Shown here: one piece after another, positions 1-8,366 of the stretch | Position numbering within the stretch: position 1 is the stretch's first letter | Layout: each line of letters begins with the position of its first letter | Assembly (NCBI RefSeq): GCF_028128765.1 | Contig: NZ_LBJG01000024.1 | Span: 1,364,001 to 1,428,000, forward strand | Source of the DNA: Bradyrhizobium sp. CCBAU 51627 | GTDB taxonomy: Bacteria > Pseudomonadota > Alphaproteobacteria > Rhizobiales > Xanthobacteraceae | DNA length: 64,000 nucleotides | Reading direction: 5' to 3' | Position numbers and translations under genes: made by a program | Notes under the pieces: model-generated | What the model was told of the DNA's origin: nothing | Databases searched by the model: none | What the model saw: only the letters and a program-made list of their open reading frames with translations

Positions 1-36
1 GCGCGATGCGCATGGGTGCGTCATTGAACGTGGTTA

Positions 37-186
37 CCCGGGTCTTGTGCCCCCGACGCAGCGCAGCACGAAGTGGTGCGCCGCTGAGCCGGGGGCCATT
101 CTCTCAGAGCGTCAGAAGCCGTGGCTTCCTGAGCCCCGGCTCTGCGGAGCAGCGTTGCACGCCGCACCGCGTCCGGGACACGAGCC
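37..186. repeat. Dispersed GC-rich palindromic repeat (long family)
   Basis: This non-coding block is the reverse complement of a related element at 40645-40789. Shared stretches include GGCTCAGC.GCGCACCAC and a closing TCCGGGACACGAG/TCCGGGGCACGAG edge. It sits just downstream of the binding-protein gene on the minus strand and can fold into large hairpins, so it may also stop or stabilise that transcript. The first 36 bases show nothing I can assign. Confidence 0.65.
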
Positions 187-190
187 CTGT

Positions 191-1204
191 TTACTTGAAC
201 GGCAGGGCGTACATCAAGCCGCCCTTGCTCCAGAGGCCGTTGAGGCCGCGCTCGAGCTTGAGCGGGCTCGCCTTGCCGACGTTGCGCTCGTAGATCTCGC
301 CGTAATTGCCGGCGGCCTTGATCGCCGCGGCCAGCCATTTGTTGTCGAGCCCGAGCCGCGAGCCGAGATCGCCGGAGCTGCCCAGCAGCCGCTGGATCGC
401 CGGGGTCTGCGACTTCGTCATCTCGTCGACATTGGCTTGCGTCACGCCGAGCTCCTCGGCTTCGATCAGGCCGTAGTGCAGCCAGGTGATGATGTCGCTC
501 CAGACTTCGTCACCGTTGCGGGTGAAGGGCCCGAGCGGCTCCTTGCTGATGGTCTGCGGCAGCACGACGTAGTCGGCCGGGTTCGGCGCCGCCGTGGTAA
601 CGGCGCCGGCGAGCGCGGAAGCGTCCTGGGTCATGGCATCGCAGCGGCCGCCGAAGAAAGTCTGGTACATGGTGTCGACGCGGTCGAACACCAGCGGCTT
701 CCAGTCGATGCCATTGGCGCGGCCGTAATCGCCCAGTGTAACTTCGTGCGTGGTGCCCTGCGCAACGCAGACAGTGGCACCTTTGAGGTCCTTCAGCTCC
801 TTCACGCCGAGATCCTTCTTCACGACGAAGCCCTGGCCGTCGTAGAAGTTGATCGGACCTTGGCGCAGGCCAAGCGTGACGCCGCGCAAATAGGTCTGCG
901 TCGAGTTGCGGTAGAGCACGTCGATCTCGCCGGATTGCAGCGCAGTGAAACGGTTCTGCGCGGTCAGCGCCACGTAGCGCACCTTGTTGGGATCTCCCAA
1001 CACGCCGGCCGCCAGTGCGCGGCAATAATCGACGTCGAGGCCCTTGTAGTTGCCTTGCGAGTCCGGCGCCGAAAAGCCGGCAAAGCCGGCGCTGACACCG
1101 CACACCAGCGTGCCGCGGCTCTTGACCGTGTCGAGCGTCGCCGCCGACGCGATTACCGTCGATGCCGCGAGTACGCCCGCGGCGATAACCACTTTCCTCA
1201 TCAT
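191..1204 (-). CDS. Polar amino acid ABC transporter substrate-binding protein (AapJ-like)
   Basis: A 337-residue periplasmic binding protein of the SBP_bac_3 / AapJ-BztA type. The N-terminus (two Met, RK, then a hydrophobic run ending ASA-ATLD) is a Sec signal peptide cleaved near residue 22. The mature part starts with the family pattern LDTVKSRGTLVCGV and contains GLDVDYCRALAAGV. Length fits AapJ (about 340). A GGGGAGAG ribosome site precedes the tandem Met pair, so either Met could start. It is the last gene of a minus-strand unit with the aminotransferase and the RpiR regulator. The matching permeases are divergent at 3530-5823. The amino acid bound cannot be read from sequence. Confidence 0.9.
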   Translation of the reverse strand: MMRKVVIAAGVLAASTVIASAATLDTVKSRGTLVCGVSAGFAGFSAPDSQGNYKGLDVDYCRALAAGVLGDPNKVRYVALTAQNRFTALQSGEIDVLYRNSTQTYLRGVTLGLRQGPINFYDGQGFVVKKDLGVKELKDLKGATVCVAQGTTHEVTLGDYGRANGIDWKPLVFDRVDTMYQTFFGGRCDAMTQDASALAGAVTTAAPNPADYVVLPQTISKEPLGPFTRNGDEVWSDIITWLHYGLIEAEELGVTQANVDEMTKSQTPAIQRLLGSSGDLGSRLGLDNKWLAAAIKAAGNYGEIYERNVGKASPLKLERGLNGLWSKGGLMYALPFK

Positions 1205-1216
1205 GCTACTCTCCCC

Positions 1217-2566
1217 TCAGTGATTGACACTACGCAACACGTTGTCGACGGCCGTGCCGAGCTTGTCGACGATCTGATCGATCTCGTCAGCGGACGCGAT
1301 ATAGGGCGGCGCCAGCAGCACGTGATCGCCGCGGACGCCGTCCACGGTGCCGCCGCCGGGATAGCAGCCGAGACCGTTGGCGAAGGCTTCCGCTTTGATC
1401 TTCTGATGAAGCTTGAGCGCCGGATCGAACGAGGCGCGGCTGGCGCGATCGGCGACGAGTTCGATCGCCCAGAACAGGCCGCGGCCCCTGATGTCGCCGA
1501 CATGGCGGTGATTGCCGAAGCGTTCGGTGAGCCGCTGTTCGAGCTGCTTGCCACGTTCCCTGACGCGGTCGAGGAGGCGATCCTCGCGGATCACGGTCTG
1601 CACCGCGAGCGCCGCCGCGCAGGCGAGCGGATGCGCGAGATAGGTATGGCCGTGCTGGAACGCGCCCGAGCCTGAGCGGATGGTATCGATGATCTTGCCG
1701 CTCGCAAGCATCGCCCCGATCGGCTGGTAGCCGCCGCCGAGACCCTTTGCGATGGCCTGAATGTCCGGCGCGATACCCTCCTGCTGCCAGGCATGCGTGG
1801 TGCCGGTGCGGCCCATGCCGCACATGACCTCATCGAGGATGAGCAGTGCGCCATGCCGGTCGCAGATCTCGCGGACCGCCTTGAAGTAACCGTCCGGCGC
1901 GGTCACCGCGCCGGCGGTGGCGCCGACCACGGGTTCGGCGAGAAAAGCGGCCACGGTGTTCGGGCCAAGTCGCTGAAATTCGGCTTCGAGCTCCGCGGCG
2001 AGGCGTGCCACGAACTGCGCATCGGATTCGCCTTCGTGCTTCTCGTGGTAGGCAAAGGCCGGCGTCACATGGCTGAAAGCGGTCGAGAGCAGCGGTGCAT
2101 AGGGCGCGCGGCGCCAGGCATTGCCGCCGGCGGCGAGCGCGCCGAGCGTGTTGCCATGATAGCTCTGTCGCCGCGCAATGAAATGCTCCCGCTGTGGCTC
2201 GCCGCGCTCGAGGAAATATTGCCGAGCCAGCTTGATGCTGGCTTCGATCGCTTCCGATCCGCCGCTGACGAAATACGCGTAGGCAAGACCGCCCGGCTCG
2301 TGGCCGACCAGAGCCTCCGCGAGTGCCTCGGCCGGCTCGGACGAGAAGAAGGCGGTGTGGGCATAGGCGAGGGTCGAAGCCTGCTTCGCCATTGCCGCGA
2401 TCACGCGCGGGTGCTGATGGCCGAGGCAGGAGACCGCCGCGCCGCCGGACGCATCGATGATGCGGCGCCCGTCCTCGGCGAAGAGATAAACGCCCTCGCC
2501 GCCGATCGCCTTCGGCGGCGTCTCACGCAATGAGCGATGAAGCACGCGGCTGGTGCGGGTGCTCAT
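1217..2566 (-). CDS. Class III (omega-type) PLP aminotransferase
   Basis: A 449-residue fold-type I PLP enzyme of the BioA/GabT/omega-transaminase class, usual length 430-460. Visible features are the cofactor aspartate region LLILDEVMCGMGRTG, the PLP lysine in AIAKGLGGGYQPIGAML and the late FQHGHTYLAHPLACAAALA segment. Its start lies only 3 bases after the RpiR stop, and the binding-protein gene follows after 12 bases, so the three genes are one operon. The likely job is deamination of the amino acid or amine that the adjacent importer brings in; the amino donor is unknown. The call as class III transaminase is secure, the substrate is not. Confidence 0.92.
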   Translation of the reverse strand: MSTRTSRVLHRSLRETPPKAIGGEGVYLFAEDGRRIIDASGGAAVSCLGHQHPRVIAAMAKQASTLAYAHTAFFSSEPAEALAEALVGHEPGGLAYAYFVSGGSEAIEASIKLARQYFLERGEPQREHFIARRQSYHGNTLGALAAGGNAWRRAPYAPLLSTAFSHVTPAFAYHEKHEGESDAQFVARLAAELEAEFQRLGPNTVAAFLAEPVVGATAGAVTAPDGYFKAVREICDRHGALLILDEVMCGMGRTGTTHAWQQEGIAPDIQAIAKGLGGGYQPIGAMLASGKIIDTIRSGSGAFQHGHTYLAHPLACAAALAVQTVIREDRLLDRVRERGKQLEQRLTERFGNHRHVGDIRGRGLFWAIELVADRASRASFDPALKLHQKIKAEAFANGLGCYPGGGTVDGVRGDHVLLAPPYIASADEIDQIVDKLGTAVDNVLRSVNH

Positions 2567-2569
2567 GGG

Positions 2570-3442
2570 TCAACCTTTCTCTGAAACGTAGGTGGAAGCC
2601 GCAGCGAGCCGGGCCTCAGTGTCCTGAAGGCGCTTCCTGGCGGCGGCGCCGCCGAGCGAGAACGTCACCGCGGCCAGCGACTGCGCAATCGCGAGCGCGC
2701 CGGTAAGGCTCGGGAAGAAGCCCGGCGAGGAGGCTGCTTCGAACAGCAACACGTGATCGGCGCCTTCGGCCATCGGCGCGGCGAGGCTATCTGCGATCGC
2801 GATCAGCGTCGCGCCGGCGCGATAGGCAGCCTGTGCGACGCGGACGCTGGCATTTGTATAGGGCATGAAGCCGATGACGATCACGGCCTCGCCAGGTCGG
2901 AACGCGCCGAGATCGAGATCGTCGGGGCCGGAGGCGCCGACGATCTGCACCTGTTCGGGGCGGAACAGCCGGAGCTCGTAGTTGAGCAATTCCGCGACGC
3001 TGCGACAGCTGCGATAGCCGGCGATCCAGATCCGTTGTGCATCGTGGAGGCTGCGAGCCGCGTTCGCGATCGCGTGAGCCGAGATGCGCGGCAAGCCGGC
3101 GGCCTCGGCTTCGAGCTTGTCGGTGATGAGGGTGACGTCCGCGTTCGGGCCGTGGCGGCGGCCCTTCGCGCGCGCCGAAAAGGGCGCGGCCTGCGACGGT
3201 CGCCGAGCCTCGGTCAGCGCGGCGCGCAACTCGTCCCAGCCGGAATAGCCGATCGCCTTCGCGAGGCGCGTGAACGCGGCGGGATCGGCACCCGCTTCCG
3301 CAGCGAGATCGCGCATCGAACGGGTGGTGGCGTCGTAATCGTTGGCCGCGACGAAACGTCCGACCTCCTGCAAGCGCAGGGGCAGCGAGGGCAGTGCGAT
3401 GCGGAGTTCGCTCAAAGGAGAGGATTTCGCGGGCTCGGCCAT
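2570..3442 (-). CDS. MurR/RpiR family transcriptional regulator
   Basis: A 290-residue cytoplasmic regulator. Residues about 10-85 form the RpiR winged-helix domain (TTRSMRDLAAEAGADPAAFTRLAKAIGYSGW), and residues about 125-265 form a SIS sugar-isomerase-like effector domain (IWIAGYRSCRSVAELL, AVIVIGFMPYTNASVR). RpiR proteins sense phosphosugars or other small metabolites. It is the first gene of an operon with the aminotransferase and binding protein, and divergent from the permeases, so it probably controls both arms from the 87-bp gap. No strong ribosome site precedes the chosen ATG, but the HTH would be cut by the next internal start. Confidence 0.9.
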   Translation of the reverse strand: MAEPAKSSPLSELRIALPSLPLRLQEVGRFVAANDYDATTRSMRDLAAEAGADPAAFTRLAKAIGYSGWDELRAALTEARRPSQAAPFSARAKGRRHGPNADVTLITDKLEAEAAGLPRISAHAIANAARSLHDAQRIWIAGYRSCRSVAELLNYELRLFRPEQVQIVGASGPDDLDLGAFRPGEAVIVIGFMPYTNASVRVAQAAYRAGATLIAIADSLAAPMAEGADHVLLFEAASSPGFFPSLTGALAIAQSLAAVTFSLGGAAARKRLQDTEARLAAASTYVSEKG

Positions 3443-3529
3443 GAAACATTTGTTGCATGAATGGAAATTTGGTGCAACACTTGATGCGCGCCGCCGGAAA
3501 TCGCTGTCTTTAGGAAGGATTTTTGTGCT
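3443..3529. promoter_or_regulatory. Divergent promoter region rpiR / permease genes
   Basis: This 87-bp gap separates the two divergent transcription units of the Aap-like system. It is less GC-rich than its surroundings (AAACATTTGTTGCATGAATGGAAATTTGG region). A TAGGAAGGAT ribosome site at 3511-3520 sets the GTG start of the first permease at 3530. RpiR operator and promoters are expected here; I cannot point to a certain -35/-10 pair. Confidence 0.5.
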
Positions 3530-4717
3530 GTGACCTCAGATGTTCGCAGGCCGCCGCCGCGCCTCAGCTTTTTCGGAGCGCTCGGCCCAAACCAGTTGAA
3601 GGGCCTGTTCTGGCAGGTCCTGGTGGTGGGCATCGCCATCGCCGTCGTTCTCTTCCTCTGGTCCAACACCGTCACCAACCTCTCGGCCCGCCGCATCACC
3701 ACGGGCTTTGCTTTCCTCGGCCGAGAGGCCGGGATGCCGATCGCCGACAGCCTGCTGACGTATAATCCGAGAGACAGCTACCTCTGGGCGTTCGTCGTCG
3801 GCGTCGCCAATACGCTGCGGGTCGCAGTGATCGGCATCGTGCTTGCGACCATTCTGGGGACGCTGATCGGGATCTCGCGACTGTCGGCCAATTGGCTGCT
3901 GTCGCAGCTGGCCGCAGTTTATGTCGAAGTCCTGCGCGACATCCCGCTGCTGCTGCAATTGCTGTTCTGGTACGTGCTGATGCAGGCGCTGCCCGCCGCG
4001 CGCGCGGCGTGGCGGCCGGTCGAGGGCGTGTTCCTCTCCAATCGCGGCCTGATCCTGCCGGCGATCCCGATTGGCTCGCCGCAACTCTGGGTGCTCGGCA
4101 CGGCCGTGCTGGGCTGCATTGCATTCTTTGCCATTCGGCGATGGCTGGTCGCCCAGCAGATGCGCGACGGCAAGCCGCGGCCTGCCTGGCCCTTTGCGCT
4201 CGGCCTCATCGTCGTGCTGCCGGCGGCGGTGTCGCTGTTGCTCGGAGTGTCCTGGAAGATCGAATGGCCGCAGTTGCGCGGGTTCAACTTCGTCGGCGGG
4301 CTGACGCTGGCGCCGGAATATTTCGCGCTTCTGATCGCGCTCGTCACCTACACCTCGGCCTTCATCGCCGAGATCGTGCGCAGTGGCATCCAGTCGGTGC
4401 CTCGCGGGCAGTGGGATGCCGCCAGCGCGCTCGGCCTGCGCCGCAGCTTCATGCTGCGACAGATCATCCTGCCGCAGGCACTGCGCGTGATCGTGCCGCC
4501 GATGACGAGCCAGTATCTGAATCTGACCAAGAACTCCTCGCTCGCGGTCGCGATCGGCTACCAGGACGTGGTCTCGATCGCCAACACCACGCTGAACCAG
4601 ACCGGACAGGCGATCGAGGCGATCTCGCTGATCATGGCGGTCTTCCTCACCATCAGCCTCTCCATCAGCTTCTTCATGAACTGGTACAATGCGCGCATCG
4701 CGCTGGCGGAGCGTTGA
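3530..4717 (+). CDS. Polar amino acid ABC transporter permease (AapQ-like)
   Basis: A 395-residue inner-membrane permease of the His/Glu/Gln/Arg/opine family, long form as in AapQ/BztB. It has an early membrane helix (about residues 25-43), a periplasmic stretch, then a core beginning YLWAFVVGVANTLRVAVIG. The EAA loop that docks the ATPase is visible as DAASALGLRRSFMLRQIILPQALR. It starts with GTG behind AGGAAGGA. The second permease follows after 2 bases. Together with the minus-strand AapJ-like protein it forms an importer, but no ATPase gene lies next to it. Confidence 0.9.
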   Translation: MTSDVRRPPPRLSFFGALGPNQLKGLFWQVLVVGIAIAVVLFLWSNTVTNLSARRITTGFAFLGREAGMPIADSLLTYNPRDSYLWAFVVGVANTLRVAVIGIVLATILGTLIGISRLSANWLLSQLAAVYVEVLRDIPLLLQLLFWYVLMQALPAARAAWRPVEGVFLSNRGLILPAIPIGSPQLWVLGTAVLGCIAFFAIRRWLVAQQMRDGKPRPAWPFALGLIVVLPAAVSLLLGVSWKIEWPQLRGFNFVGGLTLAPEYFALLIALVTYTSAFIAEIVRSGIQSVPRGQWDAASALGLRRSFMLRQIILPQALRVIVPPMTSQYLNLTKNSSLAVAIGYQDVVSIANTTLNQTGQAIEAISLIMAVFLTISLSISFFMNWYNARIALAER

Positions 4718-4719
4718 GC

Positions 4720-5823
4720 ATGACGGCGATCACCGACATGCCGGACGTGCCGCGCGCTCGCCGTCGTCAGATCGGCAACCCGGTGCTGCGCTGGCTGCGC
4801 GCCAATCTGTTCTCGTCGATTCCCAACGGCATCCTCACGCTTGTCTTGCTGGCTGTGCTGGCGAAAGGCGTGATCGGCTTCGTGCAATGGGGCGTCGCCA
4901 ACGCGGTGTGGCTCACGCCGGCCAATGATTCCAGCGCCTGCAAGGCGGCGCGTGGCCTTGGCGCCTGCTGGGCGATCATCCCTGAAAAGTACCGCTTCAT
5001 CCTGTTCGGTACTTACCCGTTTGATGAGCAATGGCGGCCCGCGCTGTCCGTCGTGCTGTTCATCGCGCTATTCTATCTCTCCACCCGCCGCGCGCTGTGG
5101 CGGCGCGAGCTTGGCCTCATCTGGATCGGCGTGCTCGCGCTGATCAGCGTGCTGATGTGGGGCGGTTTGTTCGGGCTTTCCTTCGTCTCGCAGGACCGCT
5201 GGGGCGGATTGCCGGTGACCCTGATCCTGGCGACGTTCGGATTGGCGTTCGGCTTCCCGCTCGGCATTCTGGTCGCGCTCGGCCGGCGCTCAAAGCTGCC
5301 GGCGATCCGTTCACTCTCGGTGCTCTATGTCGAGCTGATCCGCGGCGTGCCGCTGGTCAGTCTCCTGTTCATGGCGAGCGTGATGTTTCCGCTGTTCATG
5401 CCCAGCGGATTCAACATCGACAAGCTGCTGCGCGCACAGATCGCGATCATCCTGTTCGCGGGCGCTTATCTTGCCGAGGTGATCCGCGGCGGCCTTCAGG
5501 CGGTGCCGCGTGGGCAATATGAGGCGGCCGACGCGCTCGGACTGTCCTACTGGCGTAAGCAGCGGCTGGTGGTTCTGCCGCAGGCGATCCGTCACGTCAT
5601 TCCGCCGCTGGTCAATACCTTCATCGCATTCTTCAAGGACACCAGCCTGGTGTTGATCATCGGCATCTTCGACCTGCTCACGACGGCGAAGACCGCGATC
5701 ATCGATCCGGCCTGGCAGCAATTCTCGGTCGAGGTCTACATCTTCGTCGCCGCGATCTATTTCGTCTTCTGCTTTGCGATGTCGCGCTATAGCCGCAGCC
5801 TGGAGGCGAGGAGCAGGAGGTGA
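4720..5823 (+). CDS. Polar amino acid ABC transporter permease (AapM-like)
   Basis: A 367-residue second permease subunit of the same importer. It carries a large periplasmic insert (residues about 45-95, with two Cys) and the family core WGGLPVTLILATFGLAFGFPLG, then the EAA loop EAADALGLSYWRKQRLVVLPQAIR. ATG at 4720 is chosen because it lies 2 bases after the AapQ-like stop and gives the usual AapM length; a longer open frame upstream only overlaps the first permease. In the classic aapJQMP order an ATPase (AapP) should follow, but here the next gene is a convergent amidase. Confidence 0.9.
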   Translation: MTAITDMPDVPRARRRQIGNPVLRWLRANLFSSIPNGILTLVLLAVLAKGVIGFVQWGVANAVWLTPANDSSACKAARGLGACWAIIPEKYRFILFGTYPFDEQWRPALSVVLFIALFYLSTRRALWRRELGLIWIGVLALISVLMWGGLFGLSFVSQDRWGGLPVTLILATFGLAFGFPLGILVALGRRSKLPAIRSLSVLYVELIRGVPLVSLLFMASVMFPLFMPSGFNIDKLLRAQIAIILFAGAYLAEVIRGGLQAVPRGQYEAADALGLSYWRKQRLVVLPQAIRHVIPPLVNTFIAFFKDTSLVLIIGIFDLLTTAKTAIIDPAWQQFSVEVYIFVAAIYFVFCFAMSRYSRSLEARSRR

Positions 5824-5883
5824 CTCTCGTGTCCCGGACAAGGGGCAGCGCAATAGCGCTGCGCCGCGTCCGGGGCACGAGAG
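5824..5883. repeat. Palindromic intergenic repeat between convergent genes, possible terminator
   Basis: A near-perfect long hairpin: outer arms CTCTCGTGTCCCGGAC and GTCCGGGGCACGAGAG, with an inner GCAGCGC/GCGCTGC stem. The same edge sequence occurs in the elements at 37-186 and 40645-40789. It lies between the convergent permease and amidase genes, where it may end transcription from both sides. Confidence 0.7.
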
Positions 5884-5886
5884 AAG

Positions 5887-7305
5887 TTACCCCTTCACCC
5901 TGGGATCGATCGGCGTCTGGCCGCGCAGGCCCAGAATGTCCTCCAGCACTTTCGCGCCTGCGATCACCTGTGCATCGGCGCGCGGCGCGCCGACCAACTG
6001 CACGCCAACCGGCAGGCCCGAGGCCGTGAAGCCACAGGGCAGCGACAGCGACGGGCAGCAGGCGAGCGTGATGGCGTAGACGATGCCGAGCCACTCGATG
6101 TAATTGTCGAAGCGCTTGCCCGCGCATTCGGCGACATAGCGGTGCTCGATCGGGAAGGGCGGCACGATCGTGGTCGGCGTCAGCAGCAGATCGTAGGTCT
6201 TGAAGAACTCGATCGCGCGTGCGGTCATGCCGACCCGCTGCGCCTCGGCGCGCGCGAGCTGCTCGACGGTGAGCTTGAGGCCTTCCTCGATGTTCCAGAT
6301 CACTTCCGGCTTGAGCAGATCGCGCTTGGTGCGCAGCAGATTGGCCTTGGTGATCGCGAAGTCGAAGGCGCGCAGCACATGGAAGCATTCATGGGCCTGG
6401 CGCCAGTCCGGATGCGCCTCCTCGACGATCACTCCGGCCTCCGCAAAACGGTCGGCGGTCCTGCGCGTGATCGCCTTCACCTCGGGGTCAACAGGCGTGA
6501 TGCCGAGATCGGGCGAATAAGCGATGCTCTTCGGCTTCTTGCCCGATTGCGCCGCCGACAGGAATGAGGTCGCAGGCGCCGGCAGCGACAGCGGATCGTC
6601 TGCATAATCGCCGCTCATGGCGTCCAACAGCAGCGCGAGGTCCTCGACGTTGCGGGCCATCGGTCCGACGACGCCGAGATTGCGATCAATGCTCGATTTG
6701 GGGGTATGCGCGACGCGGCCGATGCTCGGCCGCATGCCGACAATGCCGCAGAAGGCCGCGGGGCTGCGCAAGGAGCCGCCCATGTCGGAGCCCTGCGCGA
6801 GCCAGGCCATGCCGGTGGCGAGCGCCACCGCGGCGCCGCCGGAGGAGCCGGCCGCAGACTTGGTCGTATCCCAGGGATTGAGCGTCGCGCCGAACACTTC
6901 GTTGAAGGTATTGGCGCCGGCGCCGAATTCGGGCGTGTTGGATTTTGCGTAGACCACCGCGCCGTTGGCCTCGAGGTTCTCGACCATGAGGTCGGACGTC
7001 GCGGGAATGTTGTCCTTGAAGATCGGTGAGCCCTGGGTATTCAGCACGCCCGCGACATCGGTCAGATCCTTGATCGGCACCGGCAGGCCGGCGAGCAGCC
7101 CGCGCGCGCCGGCGGGCTTCTGCATCATCGCTTTCGCGCTGGCCCGTGCACGATCGAAGCAGAGCGTCGGCAGCGCGTTGACCTTGCCGTCCACCTCACT
7201 GATGCGCTTCTCCAGCACGTCCAGCAGTTCGAGCGGCGAGACGTCGCCGGACCGCAGCTTGTCGACCACGGCGCACGCGGTTTCGCGGATCAGATCCTGA
7301 GACAA
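5887..7305 (-). CDS. Amidase (amidase-signature family)
   Basis: A 472-residue amidase-signature hydrolase. The Ser-cisSer-Lys triad is visible: Lys in GLPVPIKDLTDVAGV, cis-Ser in the KSAAGSSGGAAVALATG run and nucleophile Ser in GSDMGGSLRSPAAFCG. Members hydrolyse carboxamides to acid plus ammonia. The start is TTG, because a stop codon lies directly upstream in frame and an AGGAGT ribosome site sits 8 bases before it. It is convergent with the permeases and could act on an imported amide, but the substrate is not shown. GatA is unlikely, as no gatB or gatC is near. Confidence 0.9.
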   Translation of the reverse strand: MSQDLIRETACAVVDKLRSGDVSPLELLDVLEKRISEVDGKVNALPTLCFDRARASAKAMMQKPAGARGLLAGLPVPIKDLTDVAGVLNTQGSPIFKDNIPATSDLMVENLEANGAVVYAKSNTPEFGAGANTFNEVFGATLNPWDTTKSAAGSSGGAAVALATGMAWLAQGSDMGGSLRSPAAFCGIVGMRPSIGRVAHTPKSSIDRNLGVVGPMARNVEDLALLLDAMSGDYADDPLSLPAPATSFLSAAQSGKKPKSIAYSPDLGITPVDPEVKAITRRTADRFAEAGVIVEEAHPDWRQAHECFHVLRAFDFAITKANLLRTKRDLLKPEVIWNIEEGLKLTVEQLARAEAQRVGMTARAIEFFKTYDLLLTPTTIVPPFPIEHRYVAECAGKRFDNYIEWLGIVYAITLACCPSLSLPCGFTASGLPVGVQLVGAPRADAQVIAGAKVLEDILGLRGQTPIDPRVKG

Positions 7306-7335
7306 TTATGTTACTCCTATGCTTGTTCTAGGCTC

Positions 7336-7423
7336 CGTCATTGCGAGGAGCGAAGCGACGAAGCAATCCAGACTTTTTGCTGCGGATGCATTTCTGGATT
7401 GCTTCGCTTCGCTCGCAATGACG
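7336..7423. repeat. Dispersed palindrome, family A (copy 1 of 5)
   Basis: An 88-bp imperfect inverted repeat. The left half reads CGTCATTGCGAGGAGCGAAG and on to AGCAATCCAGA; the right half is its complement, TCTGGATTGCTTCGCTTCGC then TCGCAATGACG. Copies occur at 16201-16290, 28912-28991, 36494-36580 and 61623-61709. The central loop differs between copies while the arms are kept, which suggests selection or spread as a mobile palindrome. Confidence 0.9.
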
Positions 7424-7432
7424 AGGGTGGAG

Positions 7433-8209
7433 TTAACCCCACCCCGCGCTGATGCCGCCGTCGACCGTGTAGATCACTCCGGACGTATAGCCGGCACGAT
7501 CCGACGCAAGGAAGGCCATGAGGTCGCCGATCTCGCGCGCATGCGCGGGGCGGCCGAGCGGCAGGTCTTTCTGGAATTCCTTGTAGCGGCTCTCGTCGCC
7601 GAACTGGTGCTTGGCCCGCGTCTTCAGCAGCGTGACGTGACGGTCCGTGCCAACGGGGCCGGGATTGATGCCGACCACACGGATGTTGTCGGCGAGGCTC
7701 TTTCCCCCGAGCGCGCGGGTGAAGGCCATCAATGCGGCATTGCCGGCGCTGCCGCAAATGTAGTTGGCGTCGAACTTCTCGCCGGCTGCACCGATATCGT
7801 TGACGATGACGCCGCCGCCGCGCCCCTTCATCTGCGCGTAGATCTGCCGCGTGAGGTTGATATAGCCGAACACCTTCAATTCCCACGCGTGCCGCCAGGT
7901 CGCTTCGTCGATCTTGTCGATGGAGCCGCCGGGAATGTCGCCGGCATTGTTGACGAGCACGTCGATGTCGGCGGCTTCCCGGGTGAGCCGCGCGACGTCC
8001 TCGGGCTTGCGCAGATCCACGATACTCGTCGCAGCATCGATCTGGTGCGCCGACCGCAGGCGGTCGGCCAGCGCCTTGAGCTGGTCGCCGCTGCGCGCAG
8101 CGAGCAGGAGGTTTGCGCCTTCCTCGGCAAAAGCCTCGGCGGCGGCGGCGCCAATACCCTTGGACGCGCCTGTGATCAGAACGCGCTTGCCGCGCAGATG
8201 CAGATCCAT
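7433..8209 (-). CDS. SDR-fold protein lacking the catalytic Tyr/Lys (oxidoreductase homologue)
   Basis: A 258-residue short-chain dehydrogenase/reductase fold. The NAD(P)-binding end is intact (RVLITGASKGIGAAAAEAF and VLVNNAGD). At the active site the usual YxxxK is replaced: the segment reads NYICGSAGNAALMAFTRAL, placing Gly and Asn where Tyr and Lys should be, and the usual catalytic Ser strand reads VNDIGAAGE. ATG at 8209 (MDLHLRGKRV) is chosen over a longer open frame because it gives the standard SDR start. It follows the same strand as the amidase and is divergent from the tartrate dehydrogenase. It could be a non-catalytic binding protein or use another chemistry. Confidence 0.8.
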   Translation of the reverse strand: MDLHLRGKRVLITGASKGIGAAAAEAFAEEGANLLLAARSGDQLKALADRLRSAHQIDAATSIVDLRKPEDVARLTREAADIDVLVNNAGDIPGGSIDKIDEATWRHAWELKVFGYINLTRQIYAQMKGRGGGVIVNDIGAAGEKFDANYICGSAGNAALMAFTRALGGKSLADNIRVVGINPGPVGTDRHVTLLKTRAKHQFGDESRYKEFQKDLPLGRPAHAREIGDLMAFLASDRAGYTSGVIYTVDGGISAGWG

Positions 8210-8366
8210 GAGATGGTACTCGCAAGAAAGGAACAAGGATGAAATCAGTAGGCGCTTGGTCGCGCCATGGTCAACATTGCAGTGCAGCGTTGCACTCCCG
8301 CCGACTTTGGTCCATTGCAGTGCGGTCAAAAGCGGCGGGCTGCCGGATCAACCAGGGACGTTCTCG

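Noticed and set aside
47..1675. A 542-codon open frame on the plus strand opposite the binding-protein and aminotransferase genes
   Set aside because: It lies antisense to two clear genes and exists because GC-rich DNA has few stops; its protein is Arg/Ala-rich with no family pattern.
5887..7305. GatA subunit of the tRNA amidotransferase
   Set aside because: No gatB or gatC nearby, and the N-terminal region does not match GatA; a general amidase fits better.
7336..7423. CRISPR-like repeat pattern from the recurring palindromes
   Set aside because: Copies are kilobases apart, not evenly spaced, and have no spacers or cas genes.
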